A stretch of 64,000 nucleotides of DNA from Cloeon dipterum (GCF_949628265.1 NC_088790.1:31066545-31130544), one strand, 5' to 3'; counted from the first letter of the stretch, positions 35,931 to 49,044 are shown. Notes: generated by a model from the letters alone, not told the origin. Numbers and translations are program-made.

Positions 35931-38577
35931 TTTTGTCCTGCAAAAAGTGGATTTAATTTGAAGAAATAGTGCGTTCCTTAGCTAATTGTGAGATTTGAAA
36001 ATTAAATTGTGTCAAAAGCCTCCGTGATTTTCACACAAAAAACTGCCATTTATCCGGAAACCACTAAATTCGTAAGAAAACTTATATATTCGAGATTTCC
36101 ACAATGTCACGCAATTAAAAAGAATTTAAAAGTAATTTCGAATTGATGAGAAGAATTATTTGAGACTCACTCTATCATATTTTCTGTCATTCCGTAAAAA
36201 GAGGACAATTTTTTTGTATCAATGGCCAGCCGAGAGGGACGGAAACTTGGTTGCTGTTTAGCACAACAATGTTTGGCTTTTGCCTTCAGGAAAAGTTTTG
36301 TTGAAATATCGGCACTGGCGCAATTTCCGCATTGCGCGGCCGGCGTCGGACGCAGACAATGGGCCGAATCTTGCGAATGCTGCTGGGCTGCCGTGCCCTG
36401 GCCTGCCCACGTCCCGGCTGGCTAGCTCAACAATGAAAAGATGAAGAATTCAGCAGTGTGGCTCGGCGGATCGCCATATTATCCGTCTGCGCGTGCATCT
36501 CTTTTGTGCGCGTCAAAGCCCAGCATCCACAATCCACACGCGGCCGGTTATTGGAAACGCGCCGAGCAAGCAGCAAAAAGAGAAGAAGAAGTGCTTTTCC
36601 ACAGCTCTTCAAACTGCTGCACCCAGCAGCACCGATTTCACGATCTTCACGAATTGTGCACACGCCGCCGCTCTTTTATCATGCAAATCAGTGCAGTCGG
36701 CACGCACGCCAACTCCTTATTCTCTCTATTGTTTTCTAGCGCAAGAGTTGGGGTAGACACCCGCCGCGCTGATGAGACCGTCCACCCCCACCCCCCGCCG
36801 AGACACCCCCGGGCGGAAATGATGATGCACCCGCCGCACCGTCTTTAAGGGGAAAAGGAGTGAATGAATTTTCAATTAGCATTCAGCATTGCGTGCACTG
36901 CATTTATATTTATTTTCGACAGCTGACGTTTTGCAAATGGGAAATTCGATTTAGAAACACACAATCGGTTTTATTGGATTATTGCCACAATAATTTATTC
37001 TATTCAATCCCCTTTGTAACTCCGATAATATAATTTGATAAATTTAATTATTCCCCTTTACAATTATAAAAATTCGTTTTTAATAAGAAAGACAGTAATT
37101 CTTTTCAACGGTTTATGAGAGCCGATTTAAACATTTTTTGTCTCAAATAATAGCCAAATTTGTACGTTTAAAATGCAATTTGGTTGGAATTTTAATAAAA
37201 TAAATGCAGTTTTTGCAGTAATATTGCATCAAAAGATAAATTGATTTCCACTTTCAAAAGGCCAAATAAAAAAATCTTTCATTCTCAGACTAGAATTGTT
37301 TTCCTTAAGGTGAAATTTAATTTAATTTAATTTCCTTTATTTGTAATTCACAGCGGTACAAAAATCGAAGCTTCTCCATTACTGTCCGTGTATTTACAAA
37401 TGAGTCTCAAACAACAAAATATTAATAACAATTAATAAATAGAAGAAACATAGTGTAAACATTTCGTTATGTTTGTGTCGCAAGCGAGTGTGCGTGATGA
37501 GCAAAATTGTTTTAAATTTACCAAAGCGAGAAACAAAAAAATGTCTATGGAAAAGCAACGGTATCGTTCGGAAAATAGTAATTTAATTGCAAAACAAATC
37601 AAATCAATTTCTGGTTGAAAATTGCACCAACACAAAACAAAATTGATTTTGTTTTTTTCCTAGGACACATTGATGAGAGATTTAGACAAGATGAAAGACA
37701 GTTTTTGAAGATTTAAATTATTTTATCTGGCTGATATTGATTTGCGAAGACTTAAAAATAATTTTCCTAAATTCGCAATTTTTGATGAATAAATAAAAGC
37801 TGGAATCAAAATAAAAAAGTAGAGGAATAATTTAAAAATATCAGACTGAATAATTTGATAGATAGCAATATGAAGATAATTAATAATTAGGGGAGGAAAA
37901 ATAATTTATTATTTAATCTTTGATGATCTAAATTAAAGTATTTTAGTATGCAAATTACAGCGCTCGGAAATCATTTATAAATTTAAAGCAAAATATTTTA
38001 TTTAAAATCAACAACAAACAAAAATTATTCAAATAAGAAACATTTTAATATTGTGTACTAGTTTTTCTGGTAAAAAAGGCTTTGTAGCTAAATTTCTTGA
38101 AAATAATTTCACTGGTTAATATAAAAAAACAAAATTTTCTTATTTACGTAAATGTAAATAAAATTGTACTAATTGTCATTGTTCATTTAGCAATAGAACA
38201 AGTTAGTAAATAAATGTTTCACCCTCGTGCGCACGTTTCAGAATTTGTTGCTCGTTGCTCTTGATTAAAATCAATTTGGGAGACGTGTGAGAGACCGGTT
38301 GCATAACTCCTGGCTGTCATGCCGCCCGTCAGATTAGCCAAAAGTGGAGGCGGAATCGTGTGAAATATAACACCGCACCCAAAACAACGCATAATCCGCA
38401 CCGCAAATGCTCCAACTCCTCAAAATCAAATTATCTAGCCAATTGCAAAGAAAAATAATTCCCTAATCTACTTTTACAATTAGTATTTTTAATTCAATTT
38501 TATTTTATTTTGCCCAGCATAAATTTCAGAGAACTTTCACAGTGATTAATTTAAATTAAATGTTTAGATTGAAACAT
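35931..38577. other. Gene-free stretch
   Basis: One CpG-rich patch (36220-36850) with an ATG frame of 67 codons at 36222 that is Cys/Trp-rich but unrecognised; the rest is AT-rich. Confidence 0.45.
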
Positions 38578-38955
38578 CGGGGGCCGGATTTCGATCTGTG
38601 TTGGTTTCCCGCCAGTCAGAATTCAATATGGCGTCGAAATAATGGAGGCCAATCAGGAGACAGTCCAGCGGCCAATCAGAAGCGTCGAAAAAGAGGCGTG
38701 CCGACCTAATAATTTCCTTCCCGCGTATTTTGTTATATTTCCATTAGCCCAATGAGCCATTTAACGGTCGATTTGCCAAATACCGGGCTAATTTAAGAAA
38801 TAAATAACAACAAAAATATTCATTTTGTTTGTTTTGCTGACGGTATTCTCTTGATAAATTTTCCAAAACAATTTCACATTAAGTTTTAAACTTTCCCGCC
38901 GTTTTTTAACAGACGCCATATCTGATTCTACGCACCGCGTGAATCCGGCCCCTGG
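38578..38955 (-). repeat. Family A MITE-like element, copy 5 (short form, both ends present)
   Basis: It runs from CGGGGGCCGGATTTCGATC to GAATCCGGCCCCTGG, about 378 bp, with a single end module and no ACTGCGCAG middle. This is the best view of the short form with both inverted ends. Confidence 0.75.
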
Positions 38956-39699
38956 TAGATTAAAAAGACTGAATAAATAAAACAAGCTAAAATTAGAAAT
39001 GTAATTATTAATTAATTTCCTCTTATTTTTAAATTTGTTTTGGTTGCAAGATCTAAATGAAAATCAGCAAATATTGCTTTTTTGTATTTTTTCCGACTGA
39101 TGAAAGAGTATCAAGAATAATTAAACGCATACTGACGCAAACTGATTGGGTTTGCGTTTTGAATCTCACAGTCCATCATGTTCAATATCACGCATCAATA
39201 ATTACTCATTCTTTTCCGTGCCGCCAGCGTTGGGTGCGGATACTGGATAGATAAAACAAAAAACGCGAAACACAGACGAGAGCGCGCGCGTGCAGTGTTC
39301 CAGTTCAATCAATCGCTCATTACTGCCGTTTAGCGAAAACGGTTTAGGCGCTGGCGGATGGCTCGCAGCGTGTGCGCCGCGCATAATTTCCCAGCGGGCT
39401 CGATTCGCAACATCGGTATTTGACTGTTTCCTTCCCAAAATACATAGCCACCCAAGCTCACTCTCTGGAAATTGGATATATATGTATGTAATTTTAACGC
39501 ACAGCTTGCAAAATGTGATATTTTCCTCTCGATTCGACAATGAAAAACGCTGTTCTTGCAAAATGCTTCCTTGGGAAAATTATATACGCTTATTTATTTG
39601 TCTTTTAGAGATTATTTTCGTCTGCATTTGTACTGAAATGAAGAGATTAAAATGTTTTGTGACGTGAAAGTAGAGGCTCAAAGCAAGACGCACGTTACT
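38956..39699. other. Gene-free stretch
   Basis: CpG patch at 39220-39420 with GAGAGCGCGCGCG text; nothing else recognised. Confidence 0.45.
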
Positions 39700-40398
39700 T
39701 TTTTTACGCAAGAATTTTTTGGTCACTACTGCGCATGCGTGACCCCCCTTCTAATGTCACAGCCATGCGTCCTAGATGAGAGAGCAGGTGACGGCAGAGA
39801 CATCTGCGCACATCCAGCAAGAGCAGAGAAAAACACGCAGTTCTAGCAGTCACTTGGCTCAATCCCGTAATCTCATTGGCTAAGAGCATGCACGCACTGT
39901 TAGGAGGGAGTATGGAAGGGAGTTAGCGATGAGACTAGCTCTTGGGCCAATGAAATGGCGGGATTGAGTCACGTGACTGCTTGAAGCTTTAACTACGTGC
40001 TCTTACTGGGTATGAGCAGTCACATGACTAATCTCGCAATCTCATTGGCTAAGAGCAGGCACTAGCATTTCGTGCTACTCCCTCCTCTTGTAACACCCCC
40101 ACTCTGAGGAGTGTGACATGCGCAGCAGAGTGCGCGCCGGTGCTTGAAGGAAGTGGAGGGGAGAAGCAAGAGAGATGCACCAATGAGATGGCGGGATTGA
40201 GTCACGTGACTGATTTTGTGTGAGCAGATTGATGTCTCTGCCGTCGCCTGCACTTTCGTCAGAGGAGTGACGCATGCGCAGTACTGAACAAAAATTCTTG
40301 CGTTGCGCGCGCCAAAGCAACGAATGTTTAGCTTTTTGCGCCTTTACCCAACATTTTTCGACCGGAAAAATTATTTCGACCCTCAGAAATCAATTGGA
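39700..40398 (-). repeat. Family D foldback element, copy 2 (about 700 bp)
   Basis: Same family as 21660-22449 but with the internal block order reversed. Shared blocks include GACGGCAGAGACATCTGCGC, AACTCCCTTCCATACTCCC (reversed), AGTCACGTGACTGC and AGCACGAAATGCTAGTGCC. The right terminus CGACCCTCAGAAATCAATTGG is intact; the left one is lost. Confidence 0.8.
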
Positions 40399-41189
40399 AT
40401 AAATAAATTCAGTAGGTTTTTAAAGAAGCATAGGCGTTTTATTTATTTTTTATTGAAAATTGAGATCACTATTTGAAAATAAAAATAATTGCAAGTTTAA
40501 ATATTTTAATAATTTATCCAGGAAATTGTATTTTCAAACTAAAACTGGCTCTCAAACCCCTACAACCTACTCGCTCAGCGAATTTATTTTCTCAAACAAA
40601 ATCTTGACGTCTGGGGAGTCAAAGCTGAACGAGTTAATTACGCAAATAATTCCATTAGGCGCGAGGGGAAAGAAGAAAGGAGCCGGTTCGTGACGCAACT
40701 TGATTACTTTGCTTCTTACCTTGCGCGCGAGAACGAATTATAAAGCAGCGAAAGTGAGTTGAGAGTTTAGAGAGAGAGAAAGAGAGACAAGCGGCGGAAT
40801 CAGGCTGCTTTTCGGCTCGAGTGCCGCCGTCGTGCTCGGCGAATAATCTCTCTTACCTGAAACAAAGACGACAGTGTTTTATGAGCTCTAGTGAATGGCC
40901 ACACAATGGGGGGCGAAATTAATTTCTCCGCTCGCTCTCCGCACAAAGAATCCACTCCGTGATTTCATTACGGTGACCGTTGTTTAATGAAAATCTTCAG
41001 CTCGGGCGTTGTTTGAACCGATTATTACCTCTCCTTCATATACAAAGTGCTCTTTGGGGTCTTTTCATATGATTTAACAGGCGAGTATAACAGTCGGTTT
41101 TTCTAACAATGTGTTTTTATTAGTTTTTGGATGTAATAATTAATTTTTATTAATTGAAAATGGACTTTGCTAGAGTAAAAATTCAAATT
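40399..41189. other. Gene-free stretch
   Basis: GA-rich tract at 40765-40790 and CpG patch 40680-41000. No gene recognised. Confidence 0.45.
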
Positions 41190-41470
41190 TTCTCCAAAAT
41201 TTCCAGCGCTTGGCCACATTTTCTTGGTAGATTTCGATTCCTCTCGTCAAGTTCTGTCCAAAAATCCGTTTAGGGAAACTCTTTGTTGGGAAATAAAATA
41301 GGATTTCAAGTAAGGAGACAGATAAATTCTAGTAAGGAGACAGTGCTAACTTTGCAGCCACTTTTCTCGAGAATTTACGCTGCTATTTAGCTAAATTTTG
41401 GCTTCAATTGAATCCTAAGGGATGATTTCATGCATTGGCATCAAGCATTTTCCACGATTTTGCGTTTTTA
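41190..41470 (+). repeat. Family H dispersed repeat, copy 1
   Basis: Shares TTAGGGAAACTCTTTGTTGG, AAATAGGATTTCAAGTAAGG, AGCCACTTTTCTC and TCATGCATTG with 45050-45305. A duplicated GTAAGGAGACAG unit is present here; a fragment of the same unit occurs at 17625-17690. Confidence 0.7.
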
Positions 41471-42022
41471 AGTCTGAATTCATTAATAATTCATTAAAAT
41501 TATTCATGACGAGAAGAAGTTCTTTATATATCGCTGCAATTACTGCTGCTTTGTACAGAAAAGAAACCTTTTGAGTGAAGGGAATTGGAGCGAGCTGAAT
41601 GCGAAATGTGCGCCAACCCCTTTGATCACGTGTGTGCAATTCCTGCAGTGACTGCATGCATCAATTTTTGCCGCCGTTAACTTTCGGAGAGCAGTTATAG
41701 AAACTATATGGCGCGCGTCTATATTTGCGTTCGAATGAAAGGCTTTCATCGCATCCGTGTGAGCGCCTGCTTTCGCTCTATTGACATATTCAAACTCGAG
41801 TTTAATGAGCGCAGGTAATACACCCACTGGCGCAGCCCCGATTCAATTTGCCTTCGCCATAAATCCGTTAACTTTGATAAGCTCTTCTCTCTCTCTCCCC
41901 AACTTGAGTAGTTGAACCACGACAGCGAACTAGGCACCTCATAGAGCACGCACTATTAGCCAAGTTTGCATTCAGATTAACGCCAATTTAATGACTTTAA
42001 TGTAAATAAATTGGAATTCTCA

Positions 42023-42599
42023 GACGCAGATATATGGCGTCTGGTAGAGTCCGGCGGGAAAGTTTCAAACTTAAAAGGAAAATTTAATTGCCATGAAAAT
42101 TCCTTCAGCACATTGATTATTTTTGTTGTTATTTCTTTACTATAACAGCTGATAAGCCCATTAATTGGCGAATCAACCGTTTGATGGCACATCAGGCGAA
42201 TGGAAATGTAACAAAATACGCGGGAATGAAATTATTCGGTCGGCACGCCTCTTTTTCGACGCTTCTGATTGGCTGCTGGACTGTCTCCTGATTGGACTTT
42301 ATTATTTCGACGCCATATTGACTTCTGACCGGCGGGAACCAGCACAGATAGCAACCCGGCCCCCGGTGGGAATTACGACTGCGCAGAAGGTTTTAATTTG
42401 GGTCACGCATGCGCAGTGATGATTTTCAGCCTCCCTGTGAGATGGAGAAGCGCTCTCAACATACTGCGCATGCTTCAGATGCGCACAAATTTACTGCGCA
42501 GGTTCAAAATGGGCGAATATTCAAACAACTATATTACTTACAACGCCATATTGACTTCTGACCGGCGGGAACTAACACAGATCGCAACCCGGCCCCCGG
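42023..42599 (+). repeat. Family A MITE-like element, copy 6 (long form)
   Basis: About 577 bp, from GACGCAGATATATGGCGTC to GATCGCAACCCGGCCCCCGG. The end module is duplicated (about 42307-42364 and 42541-42599). The middle contains ACTGCGCAGAAGG, ACGCATGCGCAGTGATG and TACTGCGCATGCTTCAGATG. Confidence 0.78.
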
Positions 42600-43639
42600 A
42601 GATTTTTTTGTGCATTTGGAGCATCCCTCTACGTCAGGAAAATGGAATTTTTACTAACGTTCAGGTAAGAACATCGGTAAAATACAAAATTGTACCCTAA
42701 AAACATGTTAATAGGGTTCAAATCATGTCTAAAAACCGTTTTGTACGCAGTCTAATAACAGTCTAAAAATAGTCGACTATTTTCTACAAAAAACGTCTTA
42801 TTTTCTCATCCCGAGGCAATTTAAACTCTATTCAAATGAATGTTTTCTCTGCAAACGTCTCATTTACGCTGTTCATCTGCAATTCATAACTAGAGCGCGC
42901 ATTTTAATTAAACAAAAGCTGCAGTTTGTTAATTGTCTTGCTTTTTCATTAGGCGTCGGACGGAGCGCGCGCACATGTCTCGCGTTCACAACGACTGCTG
43001 ACTGTGAGATGCACTGCGCGAAAATAGAGATGAGAAAATGAGAACTAATTCAAGCACCGCAGTATCGTCTCTGCTCTGCGCGCTTTCGTGTATAATAAAA
43101 ATCTCGAGTAAACGAAAATGATGAAAAGAATTCCTTTGATGAACCCGAAAGACGAGCTATCTTGCTTAAATAAAAAATGCGCTGGTGGATAATAAGAAAA
43201 GAAGCAGAGAGAGAAAAAAATAAAAAACGCATCGATCCGCGCGTGTGTGTACTTTGCAATTCGCGCAATTGTTGTTGGAGCGCAAATTTGGAGCCCATTC
43301 GCTGCCGTGCTGCTGATTGCATTCGCTGTGCGTACGCGTATTAAAAAGCATCGAGTTGCGCGACTCCCCGAAGGGATCTTTTCTTTATCCTCGAGCACAA
43401 AGATTGCTCTTCAATTTTCCATTGTTTCCAAATGCTGCTACTGCGCGGCATTCCGCCCTCCTGCTCTGCCTGCCAAAGTAAAAATTTTATACATATATGC
43501 ACGCCAGCGTGTGTTCCCATCGATACAGGCATTGCCATAATAAAATTTGTTCTGATTTGTTTTTTTTTGTAAATAAATAAAATAGGAAAATAAAAAGGTT
43601 TTTAATTCGTCCAAAAGACCAAAATATAAGCAAAGGCAT
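42600..43639. other. Gene-free stretch with CpG patch
   Basis: 42890-43540 is CpG-rich with GAGAGAGAAAAA text; no supported exon. Confidence 0.45.
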
Positions 43640-44215
43640 CGGAAAATCCGCGAAAAAATAGTTCTCAGGTCACTTGACCTGTGAAAGGTCGATGAAAGGC
43701 AAGTGTCAAAAATCGTTGCCGAGAATTGCTACAAAATGTGCTCGAAATTACAGAAAAAAACATCAATAACTGGCCTGGGAGCGGATCTCAGGTCGCGGGG
43801 TACCCTGAAAAAGGTCATTAGGGTACAGAAGGTTGAAGCCCCGTTTGAGACCTGTCTGATGAGGGGTCGTGGTTGATGATCGGACAAACGGCTGAATTTT
43901 AACCAAAATAAAACCATTTTCGGCCCCGAAAGACAAAAAACGAAAAAAAAAATATTTTTAATTTTTCTATGGGCGCGAAAAATCTGAAAATCGGTTTCTA
44001 GACTGGCGATGATCTTGTGCGTGCTATAGACTCAATAAGACCCTTTAATTTTTATCCGTTAAGAAAAAAAAATCCTGATTTTGCGATTTCCCACGTTATC
44101 CTAATGGATAAAATGCAAAAATCACGTTTTTCAAACTTCAAAATATATCTCCTCCTGGGATTTTGATCTGAACGGCTCGTATTTGGTCTCAAAATATTCC
44201 GAGATAAATTTTGCG
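43640..44215 (+). repeat. Family G dispersed repeat, copy 1 (about 570 bp)
   Basis: Collinear with 54690-55240. Shared blocks: GGCCTGGGAGCGGATCTCAG, GGGGTACCCTGAAAAAGGTC, GATGAGGGGTCGTGGT, TTTTTCTATGGGCGCGAAAA, GAAAATCGGTTTCTAGACTG, and GGCTCGTATTTGGTCT. A minus-strand frame of about 60 codons is partly conserved in both copies, but its non-ATG start and short length make coding doubtful. Class unknown. Confidence 0.75.
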
Positions 44216-45049
44216 TCGATTTACCGTGGAGTTTGTTGAATTTTTTCCACTATAGCTGTAAAAAATAAACTGAGAGTACTCGATCGTCCGATTGAGCAAA
44301 TAAATTCAGACTCAAGAGAGCACATATATTTTTTCCATACTCTCCGTCGTGGAAACAAGTTTGTGCTGCATGGCATCGTCAAACACGCACGTCAAGGCGG
44401 AGGCGGATCTGTGCGCGACACCTTCTCAAAAGCGGAAGGAAAGAGGTGCCGGGCGGCTTCATTTGAATATTGATTCTTGATGTGTCAGCCGGCGCGCCGA
44501 GGGAAAATTAAAAAGTCGACGTCGCAGGTACATATAAAAAAGCAGCTGCACTCGAAATTGAATGCGCGCAGGGGGAGCAGAGAAGAGGATTTGGCATGGC
44601 TGGTTGCATAATATCGCGGATGAGCAGCACCCCATCAACCAACGTCTTTTCTCTTCTGACGAGACAAAAAGTGCACGCGTTCTCAGAAATTATTGTTTAC
44701 TCTGCAGTGCCAGAGGCAGCCCCGTAATTTGTCAGTCGGCCGTGTAGAAATAATAAGCGGCAAAATAAATCACCCCTCTAGTGCCTAGTGCGTGCGGCTG
44801 TGCTGGAAAGTAATAAATGGCGAGCAGCGGCGCGAAATCTCGCCAACCTGACGCATATCCACCGTCCGACACGTGTTAGCTGCCCGAGTTTTCGCACTCC
44901 GACGACGCACTAATTGATTCCGGGAAAGCGAACCGTTTGCCAACGACACGTTTTACAGGAAAGGGCGAAAAGTTTTTGAATTGCAAGCATTCTTTCAAAA
45001 CAGTAGAGAGGAATTAAATTAAATGTTTCAAAAGAACCTTGCTACAATA
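44216..45049. other. Gene-free stretch with CpG patch
   Basis: 44340-44960 is CpG-rich and holds the TATA-like box at 44533. No gene recognised. Confidence 0.45.
44533..44540 (+). promoter_or_regulatory. TATA-like box in a CpG-rich patch
   Basis: TATAAAAA with GCAGCTGCACTCG just downstream. An ATG frame nearby shows no family resemblance. Confidence 0.2.
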
Positions 45050-45305
45050 ATTTTTTAAAAAATTTTAAGTGCTTGACCTAATTTGCTTGACAGATTTCAA
45101 TTCCTCTCGTCGAGATCTGTCCTGCAGCGTGTGAAACCTTTTAGGGAAACTCTTTGTTGGGAAAATTAAATAGGATTTCAAGTAAGGAGACATTGCTAAC
45201 TTTGGAGCCACTTTTCTCACAAATTTACATTGCTACTAAGCTCAAATTTGGCTTGAAATGAATCTTCAGGGAAGAGTTCATGCATTGTCAACAAGCATTA
45301 ATCAT
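45050..45305 (+). repeat. Family H dispersed repeat, copy 2
   Basis: Collinear with 41190-41470 but with a single AGTAAGGAGACA unit. No coding frame or inverted ends seen. Confidence 0.7.
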
Positions 45306-45383
45306 TTTTAAGTCAACAAAATGTCGTTGAACTTCAAGGAAACAAAGTAAAAGTCACAGCAGTGAAGATAAAGCAAATAGTGA

Positions 45384-45408
45384 TGACGTCACAGATGACG
45401 TCAATTGG
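45384..45408 (+). promoter_or_regulatory. Paired CRE sites with adjacent CCAAT box
   Basis: Two perfect TGACGTCA palindromes (45384-45391 and 45396-45403) are followed at once by ATTGG (reverse CCAAT). CREB/ATF factors bind the first motif and NF-Y the second. They sit between a family H repeat and AT-rich DNA, not next to a recognised gene, so function is inferred only. Confidence 0.4.
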
Positions 45409-47790
45409 CTCTTGTGTTAATTTTAAACGTTAAAATTTTTTCTGAGCTCCCAGAGCATCAAATGAGCGCGTAATCATGTAAATTTAAACATTTTAAATAA
45501 TTTAAAATCGCCTAAATAATTTAAAAATAGTAAAATGCCTGTAACTAACCCTTGTAGGATTATTTTAATTTGTTCCAGAACGTCCTAAATTACCTATTAA
45601 TTAATTTTTCTCAAAGCACGTTGTCTACAAACCAAAATTCAACTAATTAAAGCAAAATCAGTATTTTTAAATTCTTAAAATCCCAAAGAATTGCTAAACT
45701 GGATCAATATCCCGCCAAAAACTGAAACGTCATCGCATATACCCCATTTGAAATTTCCTTTATTCGTGCGGAAGCTGCGGCTCGGGAATGAAGGGTCGCG
45801 CGTGTGTGATTATCGATTGCTCCACCAGTCACAGGCACACACACGCGGCCAGGCACGCACTGGAATGAGAGAGAGGAAGACATCGAATCCCACTTAACTC
45901 CCCGCTGCATTTAAAATCAAATCTCGCAGCTGATGACGGCACACACGTATCAAGTGAATATTTCCCCACATAAGCTGATCAGAAAAGCTCGTAAGTTACT
46001 GCCTGCGCGCTCGCACACTCTGCGGCCCTTTTTCACGATTTATGCGCGATAGGTGCTTGAAATTGCGATTTGAAATAACGCAAGAAATGGGATGCTGCAG
46101 TTTTATCTCCGATGATCCCTATGAAATATGGGAAATTCTATTTTTTGCAAGTTTTAATCCGAAAATATGGTTACTCATTCGATGGTGTTTTGATTAGGGG
46201 ATATAAATTTCGTGGTTCGCTAGAACCCAGGCCTCCGCCGTAATTTTAAAACTTTAAATAAATTTCAAAGAACAATAATTTTTTGAAAAGGGCTCGGATT
46301 TCTATTAATTTTAAATTTTTTGAATATGTTCAGTGAGACGAACCGAATGATATGCCTCATATTTGGTTTTGCGAGCAGAAAATTAATTTTTTTAAAATAT
46401 ATAACATAAAATTTATCATTTTAAAACTGAAAATTTGATCTGCTTTCTGAATTCGCAAATGAATTTTGCTCTGAACTACTGAATTAATAAATAAGAACTT
46501 GTTTAATTAATTTTAAAAAGTTTTTACAGCCGTATATAGAAACAATTTTCAGCAGTTTTAGCGAAAATGGAGCAGCACAACTGTTCCTCCGAGTGAGCTT
46601 ACAAAGTTTTTCCCTTTGTTTTTTAGTAAACAAAAAACTAGGAGAAAGAAATTGGCGCAACAAGCTGTAAGCCGGTGGCTGGCTGGCTGTTTGTTTCCCC
46701 TGTGTTTGCCCTATAACTGAAAAAGCGGCAAGGTCATATTTTTCACTTTCAGAATATTATTACGCGACAGCGCAGTGTGTGTGTGTGTGCAAACGGCACT
46801 CATTTTTCCTACTTAAACACGAGCGAGCGAAAGAGCGAGCGGGTGCAAATCCGGGCGCTCTTTCAAAGCGCAGGGAAAAAAGTGCGTCAAGATTCGCTTT
46901 GCCGCTTGCCGCGTGTGCGACCGCTGACGAGAGGGCAGACACGTATTTGGCAACCCTCCGGTATAGGGGTGCAAGGCCGCGACTCTCGACTATTCTCTGC
47001 TGTAAAAGCGGGTGGGAGGGTGGGTGGGCGAGAACGCGCCCTGGGAATGACTAATGAAAGCAAAGCAGCCGTCCGTCTCGCCTCTCTGTGATAAATTTCT
47101 AGCCTCTAGCACGTAGAAAAGCTATGCAGACAGGACTCGCGCCCGCGTTGTTGTGCAAAAACAGACACGACGACTATACAGCAGAAACACTTTGCTTTGG
47201 GTCACTGAGAGCAGCGACAGACTAATGGCAAACACGTGTACCTTCACAAGTGCGGCAAATAAAATAAAAATAAATAAAAAGGCATGAAAAGGTTCCAAGC
47301 CACTTCATTTAAGTGCTGCGCCATTTTTTTTAAATGCTACATGAAGAAAAAATTAAATTTAAACAAATTACAAAAAATGTTATAAATAAAAAACATGTTT
47401 TTTGTTGGATGGAACTAATACCCTGATGTCAGGGGAAACTTTAACCTGTTTTAATGGTATTTTCTGACTCTTAGCAGGCTCCCTTCGTCAAAACAATCAA
47501 ATTTTTTAATTTCTCAATACTCAACGGGCAGAAAAAATACCGATTTTTTCAAACTTAAACCATCCGTATCTCGAAAACTGTTGATTTCTCCATTCTAAAA
47601 TTGCTATGTGAGCCAACGGGCTGGTAAATTCAAATTTGGATTACTCAAAATAATTTTTTGTGAATATTAAAATTGTTAGCCATCTAATTAGGCATCTTTT
47701 GACAGCAAATTTAAGGTTCTAACCTCATTCAGAACTCGAAATATTCAAGATTTTGTCAACTGCAAAGGCCCAAATCTACAAATTTCACAC
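45409..47790. other. Gene-free stretch
   Basis: CpG patches at 45720-46030 and 46650-47240 (GT and GAGC tracts, GGGTGGGAGGGTGGGTGGG at 47010-47028, a possible G-quadruplex) with AT-rich DNA around them. Confidence 0.45.
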
Positions 47791-48269
47791 CGCGGGGGTC
47801 TGGTTGCGATTTGTGTTGGTTCCCGCAGGTTAAATTAACTCTTTTATAAGTTACAAATTAGTCAGCTTGAAAATTTCGCTCATTTTGAAGCTGCGCAGTA
47901 ACCTTGTGCGCATCTGAAGCATGCGCAGTATGTTCAAATCGCTTCTAAATCTTACAGAGAAGCTGAAGCTCATTACTGCGCATGCGTGAACCAAATTAAA
48001 ACTTTCTGCGCAGTCGCAATTCCCACCGGGGTCCGGGTTGCGATCTGTGCTGGTTCCCGCCGGTCAGAATTCAATATGGCGTCGAAATAATGGAGGCCAA
48101 TCAGGAGACAGTCCAGCGGCCAATCAGAAGCGCCGAAAAAGAGGCGTGCCAACCTAATAATTTCATTCCCGCGTATTTTTTTATCCTGATGTGCCATCTA
48201 ACCGTCGATTTGCCAATCACCGGGATAATCAGCTGTTAGTAAAGAAATAACAATGAATCCGGTCCCCTG
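47791..48269 (-). repeat. Family A MITE-like element, copy 7 (long form, deleted)
   Basis: Reverse orientation. The outer end module is decayed (47791-47830) but the inner one (about 48027-48085) and the CTGCGCAGT/GCATGCGCAGT middle are clear. The left part is shortened: AAGAAATAACAATG joins directly to AATCCGGTCCCCTG. Confidence 0.72.
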
Positions 48270-49044
48270 CGTCTCTCATAACTCGCAAATTCCATCGAAT
48301 TAAACATTTCTCATATAACTCGTTAAATATAACCTCTCCAAAATCGATAATTTAACCGTTGGGTCCTATATAAGAGCTCCCTTGTTCGCAATCTCCTTGC
48401 ATATGTCTTCTATAGAAAATGAAATGCGTGCCCCTCTTGGAATTCCTGCGTATGGGCACCTTCTTTTTGCAACAATGCACCCTCTGCGTGTGGCGCGTTC
48501 ATTCCTTGCCATATTTACATCACGATCAATTTGGGGGATGAAAACGATGAACGCGAGAGCGCGGGTGGATGGGATTTATAGTTTCAATGAGCCGCTTTGA
48601 ACCACTTTCCGTTGTCGTCAGTTTGTCTCTGGAGGGTTTCACTCGAGACTCGAGACTGCTGCGCTTTAAAAAGTCGCCGCGCGGCTGGCAAAATGGCTTT
48701 CTTCCTTTCTGCGCCAGCTGATGAATGGCGCGTGTACGTCACAGAAACGGGCTCTCGCTCTACCTCTGTCGGCGGCTAATTGTGAAAGAAGCAGGACGCC
48801 GCCAAATTATTAATGCAGCCCTTTTAAACGCGTTAAAGAGACGGAAAAGCAAGGAGAGGAAATAATTTCCGCTGTCAAAATGAGAAGGAAAAGCAACAAT
48901 TTTGATGAATTATTCAAATAATCAGCTGGAAATATTAATATGCCAATTCTTTTTAAAAGGGCTGTCAGAATTAGACAGTTGGCGTTTTTTTCATTAATTT
49001 ATTATTACATCAGATGGAGTCTTCACTTGATTTGGAGTATTTTT
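48270..49044. other. Gene-free stretch with CpG patch
   Basis: 48360-48800 is CpG-rich with a TATA-like box; no gene recognised. Confidence 0.45.
48367..48374 (+). promoter_or_regulatory. TATA-like box in a CpG-rich patch
   Basis: TATATAAG followed by GAGCTCCC, about 100 bp after a family A element. No recognised gene follows. Confidence 0.2.

Noticed and set aside
42700..42760. GGTTCAAATC, a T-loop-like string
   Set aside because: No matching acceptor stem, A box or anticodon arm around it, so no tRNA is called. I found no convincing tRNA or rRNA in the window.
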